Of a DNA stretch of 64,000 nucleotides, positions 1-12,721 are shown piece by piece. Origin of the DNA: Epiperipatus broadwayi (taxonomy: Eukaryota > Onychophora > Udeonychophora > Euonychophora > Peripatidae); NCBI GenBank assembly GCA_028023455.1, contig JAQFVV010012476.1, positions 3,905,555 through 3,969,554 of the forward strand, given 5' to 3'. The notes below the pieces were generated by a model. That model searched no databases. It was given only the letters and a program-made list of their open reading frames with translations, and was not told the origin of the DNA. The position numbers were made by a program, and so were the translations under genes. Numbering within the stretch: the first letter of the stretch is position 1; each line of letters starts with the position of its first letter.

Positions 1-850
1 TCTTCTTATTAAACAAATCTCAGCTTGTAATCTAAGAGATGTTCCATCTTACACATAAAGGTACTCATTAGCCTTGACATGACAACAAAAGTCAAAATAT
101 TTTCTACCTCCTGCGGTGATCCACTTACATATTTATTTATTAAACACAAAAATTAATATTAATATTTTTATGTTATACTGTTTTTTACGTGCACTCATTT
201 AAATTAAAAATGTATTCGTGCTAAACTAAAAATGATAAAATTACCTGTATAACCGCTATTTTGTAAGGAGTTACCTGAAAATTTTTTATGAAGGTCAAAG
301 GTGTGGTTTGAAAATGTAGGTTGGTTGGATAAAAATTTTATTACTATTAATAAAAAGAAAATGTACTTTTAAAGATTAAAGTTATTGCAGATCTTAATAA
401 TATTTTTAAATTATATATATATATTGGACCATATATATATATATGGTATAAGTGTATTGGCATTTGATAATATTTCAAAGCTAAAAGAAATAAAATTTAA
501 AAATCGTTCAATGGACATAATTTAGTTTTTTTTTTTTTTTTTGTTAATATAATTTATTTTTAAATACATATAATGAAAGTTATTTGTGAATGATTTTATC
601 TATTTAATTGAAGTTAAAATTGGAGGGAATAGAAATACATGCAGATTGTTAACCCAGATAAATAAAAAAAGAAATTACAAATGTAAGTGATTATAATCAA
701 AGTAATGTTCTTATAATGATAATTAAATATGGCTCCAAAGGAATTTTTAGAAATATAACATTGGAGCTAGAAAGTAATAAGAAATGTACAAGATCATCAA
801 CTTGCATTTTGATAATAAAACAATGGATAAAGATATATATGCACAGAAGA
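1..850. other. AT-rich sequence, no gene seen
   Basis: This span is AT-rich with homopolymer runs (a poly-T run near 526-542) and a short TA palindrome near 417-447, where TA runs flank a central TGGACCA. I see no open frame, RNA gene or recognisable repeat family. Confidence 0.5.
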
Positions 851-852
851 TC

Positions 853-1113
853 TCAAAACGGATCGAGAGTATAAAAAGAAGACAACTGTAAAGAGGGTTC
901 TTTTGGCTGGCTGATTCCTTGGACCCTGGATAGAGAAAATGCCACTATCCATGACAACTCATATGCTGAACCAAATCATGGGAGTGGAAACGATTGTTTG
1001 CAGACATCTTCTTCCATCATAGAGGTCACTTCAAGAAACCTTTCAAGTCTAGCCTTAAAATGGGTCAGGAACATGGAAATGTTGACAGAATACATTAAAG
1101 TTAACCAACAATA
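853..1113 (-). pseudogene. Coding-like relic, one internal stop, family not recognised
   Basis: This block is clearly richer in G+C than its surroundings. On the minus strand one frame stays open for 86 codons apart from a single TGA (976-978), ending at TGA 853-855. The predicted peptide has a balanced composition, with readable stretches such as FLTHFKARLERFL and EVTSMMEEDVC before the stop and SRVQGISQPKEPSLQ after it. There is no good start codon, so it is an internal fragment of an exon or a decayed transposon ORF. I do not recognise the family and infer no function. The opposite strand is less convincing because its frames contain more stops. Confidence 0.35.
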
Positions 1114-1662
1114 AGCTCTTCACCCCCAAAAATATATGTATGCTACAATAATCTATAATCTAAATAAACCTGTATAACTTTCCAATAAGTTATTATTTAT
1201 ACCCTAACTTGCATCTAATTCAGTGTGTTTGCAAATTTAACTATAAACTTTAACCATGAATTCTAAATACCAATAAAAAGATATTTTATCTATGGATTGT
1301 TTTCTAGAAGAAATTTAAGAAAAAAATTGAAATATGAACTACACCTGGATCTCTTTTTATGTGGTAGATAGGTTCCACAGAAAATCCACATTAAAAAAAT
1401 TGCACAAAAATAGACTTAACTTACATTGAAAAATGTAGATACATTCCTTAATTTTCAGAAATCATATAAAACCACAGCAACAAGGTAAAATTACTTTAAA
1501 ATTCATATAAAAATAATAAGGAAATAAAGTATGACTAATAAAATATTTCAAATATTTGAAAAAATTGATACAAGACAAAGTTTTTTTATTAATTATTTAA
1601 TTTTATTCAAAACAATATGTTTTTTTAATGTGTAATTTATTTTACTTATTTTCATACATATT

Positions 1663-1845
1663 TTAATCATTATTGCTATTTGACATGGGAACTAGTAAGA
1701 TATCAGATTCATCACAAGTGGAAATACAATTAGCACCAATTTCAGTCTCATGCTGTGTTAATGGTTTTCTGGCGACAATGTAATCGGTAATTAAACTTTG
1801 AGATAATGATTTTACTAATTGTTTATGAAGCTCATGATATCCAGA
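1663..1845 (-). CDS. Candidate terminal coding exon, unknown protein
   Basis: Sixty codons plus TAA are open on the minus strand. They start right after an AG (1846-1847) that could be a splice acceptor and end at TAA 1663-1665, with AATAAA-like signals 30-70 bases downstream. The peptide begins SGYHELHKQL and ends LLVPMSNSNND. Upstream in the same frame lies a readable piece with C-I-C-G-S-A-F followed by two stops, which fits either an exon boundary or a degenerate zinc-finger pseudogene. The polypyrimidine tract before the AG is weak. The normal amino-acid use in such an AT-rich region is the main argument for real coding. The family is not recognised. Confidence 0.4.
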   Translation of the reverse strand, partial: SGYHELHKQLVKSLSQSLITDYIVARKPLTQHETEIGANCISTCDESDILLVPMSNSNND

Positions 1846-1981
1846 CTGTTATGTTTAGCCATTAGAGAATGCACTTCCACAAATGCAATTATATATATAT
1901 AACATGCTTTCATGAGTGTGTTAATAATGACTAACAATTAAATTTTCTTTTATACACACACACACTCATATATATATATAT

Positions 1982-4016
1982 TGTAACGATATATAAATAT
2001 GTCGTTACATTAATTTAAAATAAAAACTTAAAAGTTCGCAAATAAAAGTAAAAAACTAAACGCTAAAATTAAAATGTTTGTTAAACGTATATACATTCGC
2101 ACAGATGCCAAACTTTAAAAAATTTTTTTTAAAAAAAAAAAAAACAAATAAATAAGTATTTGAACATACTTTTTATAAAAAAAAGTACAAGATTTAAAAA
2201 TAAAAACAGGTATTAATTAATTCTTGTAATCTGTAAATGGAAATGATTGTTTATAAATTGTTTGAAAAGCAAGCTAGTCTTGGGATCTTGTATAATTAAA
2301 ATGATCTGATGAAAGATAGATAAGAAAATAAAGAGAAATTAGCTTGACCAATGGAAGCACTAAGCCTTGGCTCGGACCCTAATGAAAGTGATGGATTAGT
2401 GACATTTTGTTGATTGAATCCGTATGGATAATATAAAAAGGGAAATACAGTTTTTTCTGGAGTTCCAGCGTTTTGTGTATGAGAGATGTGGTAGGACGCA
2501 CATACCACACTCTCTATTTAAAAAAAAATGAAGACTGTGATACCTTGAACCAGCTATTGCTATCTCCAGAACATTATCTTCCAATGGAGGCATCACGGGA
2601 ATTAAAAGCAGAAACCTGGACTCTTCTACCGTGAGCTATGAACTTTACAAATAAACAACAACAAAAAAAAGTAATTAAGAACTTTCATCATTGTTTTTTT
2701 TAAAGATTCAGCTAATTTAAATTTTAAAATTAACTCTTATTTGATTTTCAAATTAATAAGTGATTGTTTAAATTTATATAGTTAAGTTTTGCTAAAATCA
2801 TTTCCATTTTATTATTTTTATTTGTAGTAATATTTATTGTAGAAATTATTAAATGCATTACATTTAAGTTGGGTATAGACGTTGCATAGATTTGTTAGCG
2901 GTTGATTACGTTGTGGTTTTCACAGTTGATTGGAATATATAAGTCAACGATGTCACTGTGGTGTCTTATGATGAACACCAAAGGCCCTCCTGTATTCCCT
3001 CAGCAATTGACGTTATCGATTGACTTTGTATTTTGATTGGTTGTGTTTAATTTGGAATGTTTTTGACCATGGAATCTGTGCAGCCAATCTATACTCGACA
3101 TTATAAAACAAATTGTATAAAAATAATCTGTGCGAATGTATTTAAATGTTAAATTTAAGTCGGGCATGAATGGCTATATAGTTTTGTAAAGTTATATTAA
3201 GGGAGGGTAATCTTAGGTTATTCATTTCGTAGTTGAATTGGTTCAATAGATTGGATATATTTGTGTAATTGTAGATGTAGTATGAGATCCGCTACAGGCA
3301 GTATTATATATATACACCACACACCTTCTGTTGGCCTATGGATGGGTTTTTAAGACAGCAAAGGACCGCAGTCCATTCCTATGGAGTTTTATGTTTATTG
3401 TTCTACTCGCCAACAGATGTAGCATTCCTGGTTAGTAGAGAAACAATTTTTTCTCTAATTCTACTTGCTGTTCAGATGTACATTCCTGACAGTATAGTAT
3501 TTTGTGTTGTTGTATTTTCATGCTACATTGAATACATAAATGTATCAGATGGATTGGCACCGGTTTGATTGAGAAATTTGTTGCCTAAGGTTAAATCAGG
3601 GAAGAATATTTTCTTTTCAAATGCAGATCTATGTAGTCTATTCATACTCGACTCACTAAATAAATATTAAACTCATGGTTGTAATTTACTTAAATGTAAA
3701 ACTAAAGATTAATAGAAAATCTAAAATGTTGAATTTATTCCTCAAAATTTAAATGTTATTTTATATGTGTGTAAATAAATATTTTTATGTGTTAATTTCT
3801 GGCAGTGGCTTTTATTCTTTTAGATTTAAGATATAAAATTTATATTTTATTATCTCTGCTACTCACTGAAATGACCAAAATATAAAATAAAGTGGAATCT
3901 TAACAGTGCGTATCTGCCTACTGTATAAATTTTTCTAGGTTCAAATGCCTAGATGGCACCCTGGTAGTTGCAGAAACGTAGATTGCTGTCTCCACTATTG
4001 TTTTGGATCATTATAA
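1982..4016 (+). mobile_element. Dispersed element R, copy 1
   Basis: This about 2.0-kb element matches 59390-62275 over its two ends and several internal blocks. It begins inside a TA run with TGTAACGA, mirrored by TCGTTACA at 2002-2009, and ends in another TA run near 4016. A TATA-box-like AATATAAAAAGG lies near 2429, and the other copy has one at a similar offset. Inner degenerate inverted arms pair 2093-2250 with 2795-3140 (GCACAGAT with ATCTGTGC; ATGGAAATGATT with AATCATTTCCAT). Two related blocks follow, A (about 2867-3110) and B (about 3155-3660), then a shared tail. The tail contains a small TCTAGG/CCTAGA hairpin around TTCAAATG (3934-3953), resembling a T-arm. No protein is encoded. 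It could be LTR-like (TGTAAC start plus TATA box) or a Helitron-related or foldback element. Confidence 0.6.
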
Positions 4017-4025
4017 TATATATAT

Positions 4026-4163
4026 ATGGAAAAACGTTTAGACAGAAAAAAGTTACAAGTAAAATTATTTAAGAATTTTTAAAGATACATTCTTTTTAAG
4101 TAGAAATTAAATGTTCTTAAATATTTTTACTTGTAACTTTTTTCTGTCTAAAAGTTTCTCCAT
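4026..4163. mobile_element. Palindromic MITE, 138 bp
   Basis: Two arms of nearly 50 bp are inverted copies of each other: the left arm opens ATGGAAAAACGTTTAGACAG and the right arm closes CTGTCTAAAAGTTTCTCCAT, with a 40-bp centre. The element sits in TA-rich flanks just beyond the end of element R. It encodes nothing and is best described as a miniature inverted-repeat (foldback) element. No clear TSD other than TA can be assigned. Confidence 0.75.
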
Positions 4164-4290
4164 GTATATATGTGTATAAAAATATATAAACATACACATA
4201 CATAACACAGACATGCAACTATTTATCTCTCATTGGAATTTAAGAGCTCGTTCATAATTTATGTCATTAACAAAAAAAGATTTTCCAATT

Positions 4291-4586
4291 TTTTTTTTCC
4301 AAAACAACTTTATTGAGACTATTTATGTTACATGAGCTGAGTAAATCAAAGAGTCTAGGTAATCTTGTTATCTTATGCTGGTGTTGTAGCACTAGATAGC
4401 TGCATCATGGTGTAAGTGTGGGTGCTTTGAATTTCTCAAGGTGAGCGTTCATCTGCTTGGAAAGGAGACACTTGTCCAGCTGTCTCTGAAAAGCCATTCA
4501 GGAGCTAACAATTTATCTCTTTGTTTCATCTTGTTGAGTAGCTTGAGGAAGGTCTGGCAGGCATTGAGATTTCCCTGTGTGAAAAT
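4291..4586 (-). pseudogene. Processed pseudogene or retrocopy with poly(A) tail and TSD
   Basis: Read on the minus strand, this insert ends with a polyadenylation signal (CAATAAAG) followed 10-15 bases later by an A-run. It is flanked by a perfect 12-bp direct repeat, GATTTTCCAATT, at 4279-4290 and 4587-4598. That is the signature of LINE-mediated reverse transcription of a polyadenylated mRNA. One minus frame reads as protein with two stops (near the MAFQRQLDKC stretch), then SKQMNAHLEKFKAPTLTP and a TGA at 4405-4407. About 110 bases of 3' UTR precede the poly(A). It is 5'-truncated. I do not recognise the parent gene; a short LINE 3' end is the alternative. Confidence 0.65.
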
Positions 4587-4769
4587 GATTTTCCAATTGA
4601 TTAGCAAATTGAAGACTTTCTCAAATCATTTTTGCTGTGAAATGAACAGGTTCCACTTCTGTTTCATTATCTTTTTCTAAATCTTTAGATTTAAGACTTG
4701 GATACTTAACAGAAGAGCAATATAGAGACTTTAGACCATTCAACGGTGTATGGAGAGATGTGTGTTAGA

Positions 4770-5062
4770 AGTAACAAGAAGACGTTAGAAATGAAATACA
4801 TGGGTGAGCAGAAAAACTGGTATTAATGACATCATTGACAGAATTAAGAGACTAGAGTGGAGACAGGCTGGAGGTATTGTTAGAAAAGATGATAATATAT
4901 GAACAGTAAACTGGATTCCAAAAGATTGTAAAAGTTCTAGAAAGAGATCACATACATGTGAGATGGATGAATGAAATAAGAATGTGTGCAGAAGAGAGGC
5001 TAGAGATCAGAGAAAATGGGTTGAATTTTTAAAAAATCTTCTTTCTACAGTGGATCAATAAT
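4770..5062 (+). pseudogene. RTE-type LINE, C-terminal end of reverse transcriptase ORF (decayed)
   Basis: The plus-strand translation carries the conserved tail seen after the RT domain in RTE/BovB-like LINEs: a DIIDRIKRLEWR stretch (family form IKRLKWRWAGH), R-K-D-D-N, then WIPKDCK, an RSRGRPP-like basic stretch, and RKWVEF before a Q-stop. Several in-frame stops and mutated residues show it is dead. It is truncated at both ends, lacking the endonuclease and RT catalytic domains. The same segment recurs at 36625-36935 (plus) and, antisense, at 21240-21490, 36190-36450 and 63300-63950. Confidence 0.65.
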
Positions 5063-5439
5063 GATTAAAATTATGACTATATACACATATGTGTGTGTTT
5101 GTATTTTAAGATCAAAATACACAACAATGTGTAATAAATAAGAATAAAGTGCTGTAATAAGAATGACACTAATAATGCTATCAATAAAATACTTCACATC
5201 CATCAATTAAAAAATACTATAAACCATCATTGTAAAAGTCACATTTCTGCTCATATTGACTCCATCAGTTAATCACAATTGTCATAAATTTTCAGATCTT
5301 ATGATTTATGTGATAACATTATTGTTTAATAAAGATCATAAAAACGTTATAAACTTTGCAGCAATTATCAGCCATTTAAACAAATATAACACATACTGTA
5401 TCTGTTGAAATCAAATATAATAGACCATAATATTTATAA

Positions 5440-6576
<1,137 letters not shown>

Positions 6577-6839
6577 GATTGACATGCCAATAATACCATT
6601 CAAAACGTTGTGTAATCTACTAACCTGGAAGTTCTTTGTGTGTTATTTCTGATAGTTACTAATAGTTATTTATGTTTGAAAAAGCTTAAATGAAATTTAA
6701 AATGTTCTACACAATATTTTCTGATAGATGATGGAAACAGTACACCATATTATGATATCTAAAATTCCATTATCACAAATCTTTAAGGAAACAAACAATA
6801 TATATCATTACCAATTATAGTTTTTTTAGCATAATTATG

Positions 6840-8110
6840 AATTTCTTAATTTGTATTTTTAAAAATAAAACACAAACTATTAAATCTAATTATAATCATA
6901 AATATATTTCTTTTTAATAATTACTGTGTAAATATTTTGTAAAAATACTCAAAAATATTCAAATAAATTATAGAAAATATACAATTTTTTTCCTATTGCT
7001 AACAATAATAGAAGATATATTTACAAGCTTTCTCAATGACTCAATCAATGAGTGGTAATTCTAGATAATTTGCAATATGGTATTTAATATTGACATTTTC
7101 AGGTGTTTTTTAAAACTAAAACATTAATATCACATTTTAATTATAAAAATACCTACTAAATAGAAACTAGCCTTCATTGTTTTTTGCCAAGATGATGTAA
7201 TTATAAATCATATATTTATGTTTTCAAGATTATATTCATTATTTGAATGTATATGTACTGATATTTTTAATAATAAAATTTGGTGCAGAATTATATGTTA
7301 TTTATGGAAAATATTTTTTTCTCTCTGAAAAAATAATAACCAATATTTTGTTTTAATTATTTATTTTACTTGGTTGCTCTTTTTCATTTTTCAAGATTGA
7401 AGTACCATTTAATAGGTGGACTATTCTTTTGTTTTGCCCTGATGGCAATATCAGTACTCATTCAACATTTGATTTTAGTAATAAATATTTATACTCTATT
7501 AGAATTCAATAAATTTGACTTGATTTGTTAAAAATATAAGTTTATAAATAAAAAAACAATCTAAAAATCATATTTGAACTTTGCAAAAATAGAACAAAAA
7601 AGAAATATGTAATAAGAACATTTATTTTTTTTATTGGATCATTCATGCAAAATTAGTGAAAAAATAAATAAATTAATAAAATCTTTGTTGACTGAATTCC
7701 ATTTTTTTGTTAAGTCATCTTAAACAACAAATTTCTGTTCTGAAATTCAAAACTGCATTTATAATTATTAAAACATTACCAAAAGTTTTGTAATATGATG
7801 TTTGGAAAAGTTTTTTTTTACTGTGACTGAAAATGTCTTAATTTAAATTTGAAAAAAACAACCAATATTTCATTAAAATCTAAGTATAACTATGAATATA
7901 TTGTGTAATTTTTTTGTAAAAATAATCAGAGAGTATACAATATACTAGCAGTAATAACAAATAGCATTTAAATGTAATCTTGCAGCTGTTTTCTTAATGA
8001 ATCAACTAATCAATGACAATCATATGATTTCCAATATGACATCTGTAAAATACTGACATCTTCAGATTTTATTTTAAACTAAAAAAAATCAATATTTATT
8101 TTAATTCCAG
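6840..8110. repeat. Old direct duplication (about 0.95 kb apart)
   Basis: The segment around 6850-7140 is echoed at about 7855-8100. Shared landmarks in the same order are an AATCTAA...TATAATCATAAATATAT-like stretch, TTTTGTAAAAATA, CTCAATCAATGA-like sequence, CAATATGNNATNT, and TGACATTTTCAG against TGACATCTTCAG. Identity is modest, so this is an ancient tandem duplication or two copies of one old repeat. No coding potential is seen. Confidence 0.4.
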
Positions 8111-9189
8111 TTCTTATCTTAAAATAAAAGCAAAATTAACACAATATCACTACAGATGACCACAAGAGTGAAGAAAAGCTAAAGGCCACCAACACCATCT
8201 TCATACAAATATTTTGGCAGTATTGATGAACAAGTTAAAGTATATTTCATTTTTTACAGTTATAATTTTAATGAATATTATGTAAAGTATGAATTGTTAA
8301 TGAAGCATAAACATTTATTTATCAAAACCATAAAAATGAATACCAAATTGTCATGTGAAGATGTTCAAAATTATGCCCAGAGGATTAATGGTTGTGATTA
8401 AGTTTGTAACTGAAAGTAATAGAGCATTGTTCACATTTGAATTGGCCAATCATGTTCTCATTTTTTTATCAATTTTATGATAAAAATAATTTTCACAAAG
8501 AATAAAACTGCCATTGACAGTCAAATGATTACAAACTGGAAAATAAATACTACTATGACCTTATTCTGGATTAGACAAATAATATCTTGGTACTTTCAGA
8601 AAGAATGCTGAAACAAACCTTTCTTTTTTTTTCACTCACTGAATTTAATTTTTTTTCTACTAATAAAAACATTTTTTTTTATATTGTAGTATAACTTTAC
8701 AAAAATTGAGTTAAACGTTTATTATCAAAGGTTCAATGTGTCAAATATAGCCACCCATTATATCAAGGGTGATGCCATACCATTAAGCAGTATTATTTTA
8801 ATGCCTTTTGTTTTTAATCTGAATGGAATATTAAATATATGTGCTTAAAATATGTAATTGTCATTAAGGTTATAAAAGAGGATTAAATTTGTACATTAAA
8901 TATGTACGAAAATATAATAAATAAGTAAATAGTGTCATGGTGAAGATGCTTGAAAGAGTGGGATAATCTTTCCCCAAAGTTAAATATCATTAAAGTAGCA
9001 CTTTTAAAACACATAAAAAATAATGAAGGTTAATGAAAATTTTGAGAAAAATAATCAGATGGTTTATTGTACTAAACATCACTTGATCACCATGTTTTAC
9101 TATTGTATGGGGAGTCTGTCACTGGTTTATGGCACCAGAGTTTATAAGTTGTTGGAACAGGAGAAGTGATAAAGTGACCAACTGAAGCT

Positions 9190-9250
9190 ATGATCCATGA
9201 ACTCTGAGATCTGAGATCTTCCATTAAACCATTGCACTACGACCTGCAGG
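9190..9250 (-). mobile_element. tRNA-like SINE head
   Basis: The minus strand reads like a tRNA upper half: GGTCGTAGTGCAATGG (A-box-like, variable D arm) followed about 35 bases later by GAGTTCATGGATC (B-box-like, GGTTCRANNCC pattern). The spacing fits an internal Pol III promoter. The rest of the body cannot be delimited. Confidence 0.45.
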
Positions 9251-9480
9251 TATTAAAAAATGGTAACAATTGTTAACACACAAGGCTACTTCATCAGAAA
9301 TGTGTGTTGAAGTCACCCTACTTTTGGTGCTTTTATTTATTTATTTGTTTGAGAGAATACTGTTAAACAGAAGATTTCAAATGTATATGAAGAACTGTCA
9401 TTTTGGTGATAACCATTTTGAATCTTTATTAAAATAAAAGTAGACTTATTTAAAAATTATTTTAAACTTATTTTATTTTC

Positions 9481-10255
9481 AAAGAAACTTTATTAGTGAA
9501 ATATATGGCTACAAACTGTGATATTCAGATGAAGAGCATGTGTCAGCAGGAACTTCTTACTTCGAAACTAGAAGTATCAGTGTTGACACTTTTGTCAAAT
9601 CTAGAAGAAGAGAAAATTTTTTTATAGTTCAGAAGAGATAGTGTGGCAGAATTGGGAACTTAAGTCACTGGTAATCTTGAAAAGTTTCCATGTATTTTCA
9701 CATATGAACTTAGTAGAGAGAATTTTGTCTTTACTTTGGATTTTTCTGAGGGTTCCACAGAAAATTGCAAGGGCATTTGTTTGTGGGATGTTGAATATTT
9801 ATTTACATTGGGTGATCCATATGGAATATGTAATGAAGATCGAGATTCTTATGATGGGAAAATCTCACTCCTTAATGCAATATTTAATGTAAAGGATTTT
9901 ATAATAATCAATTGCTGAATTTTGGGCTATGGTTTGCTTCACTGGTCTGAAGCCTGTGCAGGTTAATAAAATGTGCACAAAGATCTTATCCTGTCTATGG
10001 CAGATTGGACAGGAAGGATCTATGTTGTTCAGGAATCTTTTCTGATGTAAGAACCAGTTGGTGGGCATAGCATTAAGATTCACTTTTATTAAATAGTCCA
10101 GGAATTTGGGCTCTAATAGTAAAAACTTGAATAATGTTGTGATCTTCTGATTAGACACACCTAGTTTTGTTTTCATTTGGAAGGGTTGAGGGTTTATTAG
10201 TGAGTGCACAGTCCATATTGTAATCTTTGTTTTAAAGACATCTGGGTTATTTTAA
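9481..10255 (-). pseudogene. LINE 3' end: C-terminal zinc-knuckle region and 3' UTR
   Basis: The minus strand encodes an uninterrupted 114-codon stretch (9865-10209) with the zinc-knuckle found after the RT domain in many non-LTR elements: C-P-I-C-x7-H-x4-C within IDPSCPICHRQDK and VHILLTCTGF. It is preceded by the usual K-V-N-L-N-A-M-P-T region. Downstream frames continue with an IWI-like tail but contain stops, and the 3' end reaches an AATAAAG signal near 9485. The 5' part (endonuclease, RT) is missing, as in ordinary 5'-truncated insertions. The relative at 12995-13720 has the same architecture, so both belong to one family. Confidence 0.7.
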
Positions 10256-10604
10256 ACTTATAACTTTTTTAATGCACTTTTGTCATCTGTATACATGTTC
10301 TGGTATAAAATATTTACTTATTAATATATTTAGTGCCTATTTATCAATATATATTCTCTCTAATTATAGTCTTTTTAGAATAATTCATGTATTTATTATT
10401 TTGTATTTATATTTATTTATTTTTTAAAAATCATCTTTTAACAGGTCCTTCATATATATATTCATATTGCTTTATTACAGCTAGACTATTATTTTTATTT
10501 ATCCCAAAAATATAACTTCTCTGTCAATTTTTTCAATATCAAAGTTTAGAGTTATTTATTTATATTTTCGTTTATTTATTACGTTACTAACTGACCATTC
10601 CTTC

Positions 10605-10722
10605 CTTGTTTTGTGCAATGGTAAGGTAGAGTTTCTGGGACTCGAATTCCTCTATATTGCGATTCCACTCTTTCACTACCAGTGCTTGAATTTCTTATAA
10701 ACTTTTTAGCAATTAATCATTC
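10605..10722 (+). mobile_element. tRNA-derived SINE relic
   Basis: An A-box-like TGCAATGGTAAGGTAGAG is followed by a B-box-like GACTCGAATTCCT, then a body ending in a tail GCTTGAATTTCTTATAAAC and AGCAATTAATCATTC. The same tail occurs after the SINE heads at 12722-12965 and near 22795-22830. That defines one family with a conserved 3' tail, as expected of SINEs mobilised by a partner LINE. Confidence 0.55.
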
Positions 10723-11405
10723 ATTTATCGTTTTTTTTTTCTTTAAATTATTAATTTCATTTTTGAATTATTAACTTCACTTTTGAAGTCTTTAAATCAT
10801 TTATTTTCTTGATATAAACTTCTCTCCTTGTTTTCTAAATCATATATTTTACATTTTAACATATTTTTTTAAAAATAATTTATATGTTTATATTTTTAAT
10901 GTATTATTTCCTATGTTTCTTTTATTTTTATAACGCATATATTTTAAATTCATTTTGCATTTTGTTGTTGTTGTTTTAGAGATATAAATTTTATATATCA
11001 AATATTATATATTAAATTCTTATTATTTGTACTTGATTTTTTTTTCTATTTAAAAGTACTTTTTAAGTCTTTTTATTTTATTTTATTATTTACATCATGT
11101 TTTTTCTTTTCTTTTTGCGTAAAATGAAAATGTATAGATATTGTTATTTTTCTTTCTGGCTATTGTTCTAATTTTTATTGTTTCTAATAATCTCCTTTTT
11201 GTTGCAATTTTTTTAATCAATATTTATTTCCTATTTTTTTAAATAAGGTCTTCGTTTTTTATAGCAATTTTTTTAAAAAAAAAAATCATTTTTAATAAAT
11301 CTTAGAATAAATTTTCAAAATTTTTCCTTTTTAAAAAAAAAAGTTTTTATATTTATCAGTTCAAATTAAGATCTTTTCTTTTCAAAGTTCTCCATACCTA
11401 AGATA

Positions 11406-12231
11406 CTAAATATCAGCGCCGGCGCTGGGTACTAGGCGCCCGCATGCAAATTTGATTTTGGTGCCCCTGTCAATATGTATGTTTACTAAGGTGACCCGAC
11501 CGTGTCCCGTGGCGTTTTAAAAAAGTCATGATTTTTAGAAAGAATGCACGATGTAATGCTATTTTTGATATCAAAAATAGCATAAAATTGATTGTTAAAT
11601 TATATATTATTTCATACAAACGGTTTGTATGAAATAATATATAATTTAACACGGCAAATTTAGATTTTTTTTTTTTTTTAAAATTTCATATTTATTATTT
11701 GCGTCACTGTCTGTTTTTAACAAACATGATCTAATATATATATACGCATATACATACATAAGTTCTAATTTATAATACTTTTAGTGTGTGTTTATTTATA
11801 TATTTGCTAGCAGAAAGTTACTTATAGTTTACTATAAGCAGTACTATATATATATAAACATTACAATATGAAATTTGTAATATAATAAACTTTATGTTTA
11901 GTTTATTGTTCATGATAAATAATAGATTTGATTGTTTTATATTTTTAATATTAAGCAGAGTTTGTGTGCAGGCCTGCTTGTGTGTGTCATTTAATAAGAT
12001 ATAATATGACTTCATATGATTTTCAATAATCTACTCTCAATAATTTTTGTAAATAAACATTTGAGAATAATATTCTTCAAATGTGAGTATTTTTGTTAGT
12101 AGAGTTTTAATTTCTCAGGGATGACGCCTTCTTTTTCAGATGCTAATCTCTCAGTGATGGCGCCTCCTTCTGCCAGCGCCCGCATGCCTAGCATGCGTTG
12201 CATGCCCGCTTCCGCCGGCCCTGCTAAATAT
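11406..12231. mobile_element. Non-autonomous hAT-like transposon with 8-bp TSD
   Basis: A perfect 8-bp target duplication CTAAATAT (11406-11413 and 12224-12231) brackets an 810-bp element (11414-12223). The ends are inverted: CAGCGCCGGCG on the left and, in reverse complement, CAGGGCCGGCG on the right. GC-rich subterminal sequence with repeated GCATGC follows, in sharp contrast to the AT-rich interior. CAG-starting ends with 8-bp TSDs are the hallmark of hAT transposons. There is no transposase ORF, so movement would need one in trans. The interior contains two perfect palindromes (11556-11583 and 11593-11651). Confidence 0.85.
11593..11651. repeat. Perfect 59-bp palindrome inside the hAT element
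   Basis: Two 29-base arms beginning TGTTAAATTATATATT are exact reverse complements around a single central G. A second perfect 28-bp palindrome, centred on GATATC, lies just upstream at 11556-11583. Both could extrude as cruciforms or fold as RNA hairpins. They may be a nested palindromic MITE. Confidence 0.9.
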
Positions 12232-12721
12232 TAATATTATTGCCTTATTAAGCCTAAACGATCAATTACTTTCAAATTCAGATATTAAACGTTGTTTCAT
12301 CTATGATATAAATTTCATCTGGTAGAGATCATAATTAAGCTACACTTTATATATATATATTGTTACATATATCACGTCTACAGATTCAAAGTCATGATTA
12401 TCTCACATTAGTATATGACTCATATTAAACCATAACATTTAGACTTTTGTTTAGTTATAATACATGTTTTACAAGAGTGTGTGATTTTGCTATGCATCCA
12501 AAAAAAGTCACCAAAAATATTTTTGCAAGTGTTGTGAAAAGTATTTCTGTTTTGATCATAGCAATATCGTTTACAATGATTGTCACAAACATTTCACAAA
12601 GACACCTACTGATGATTCTGATTAATAAAAGCAAATACATTGTTTAGACTGTATTTTTTTAAGCTAAATCAATGTTTTCTTTATTAGAAAAGGAAGTTTT
12701 GTTTTTTTATATCACCCTACA

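Noticed and set aside
2303-2330. CTGATGA followed by an A-rich stretch as a hammerhead candidate
   Set aside because: No stem II hairpin or stem I partner can be drawn around it.
12447-12647. Overlapping ORFs on both strands
   Set aside because: Neither has a recognisable motif or coding-like composition beyond chance in AT-rich DNA.
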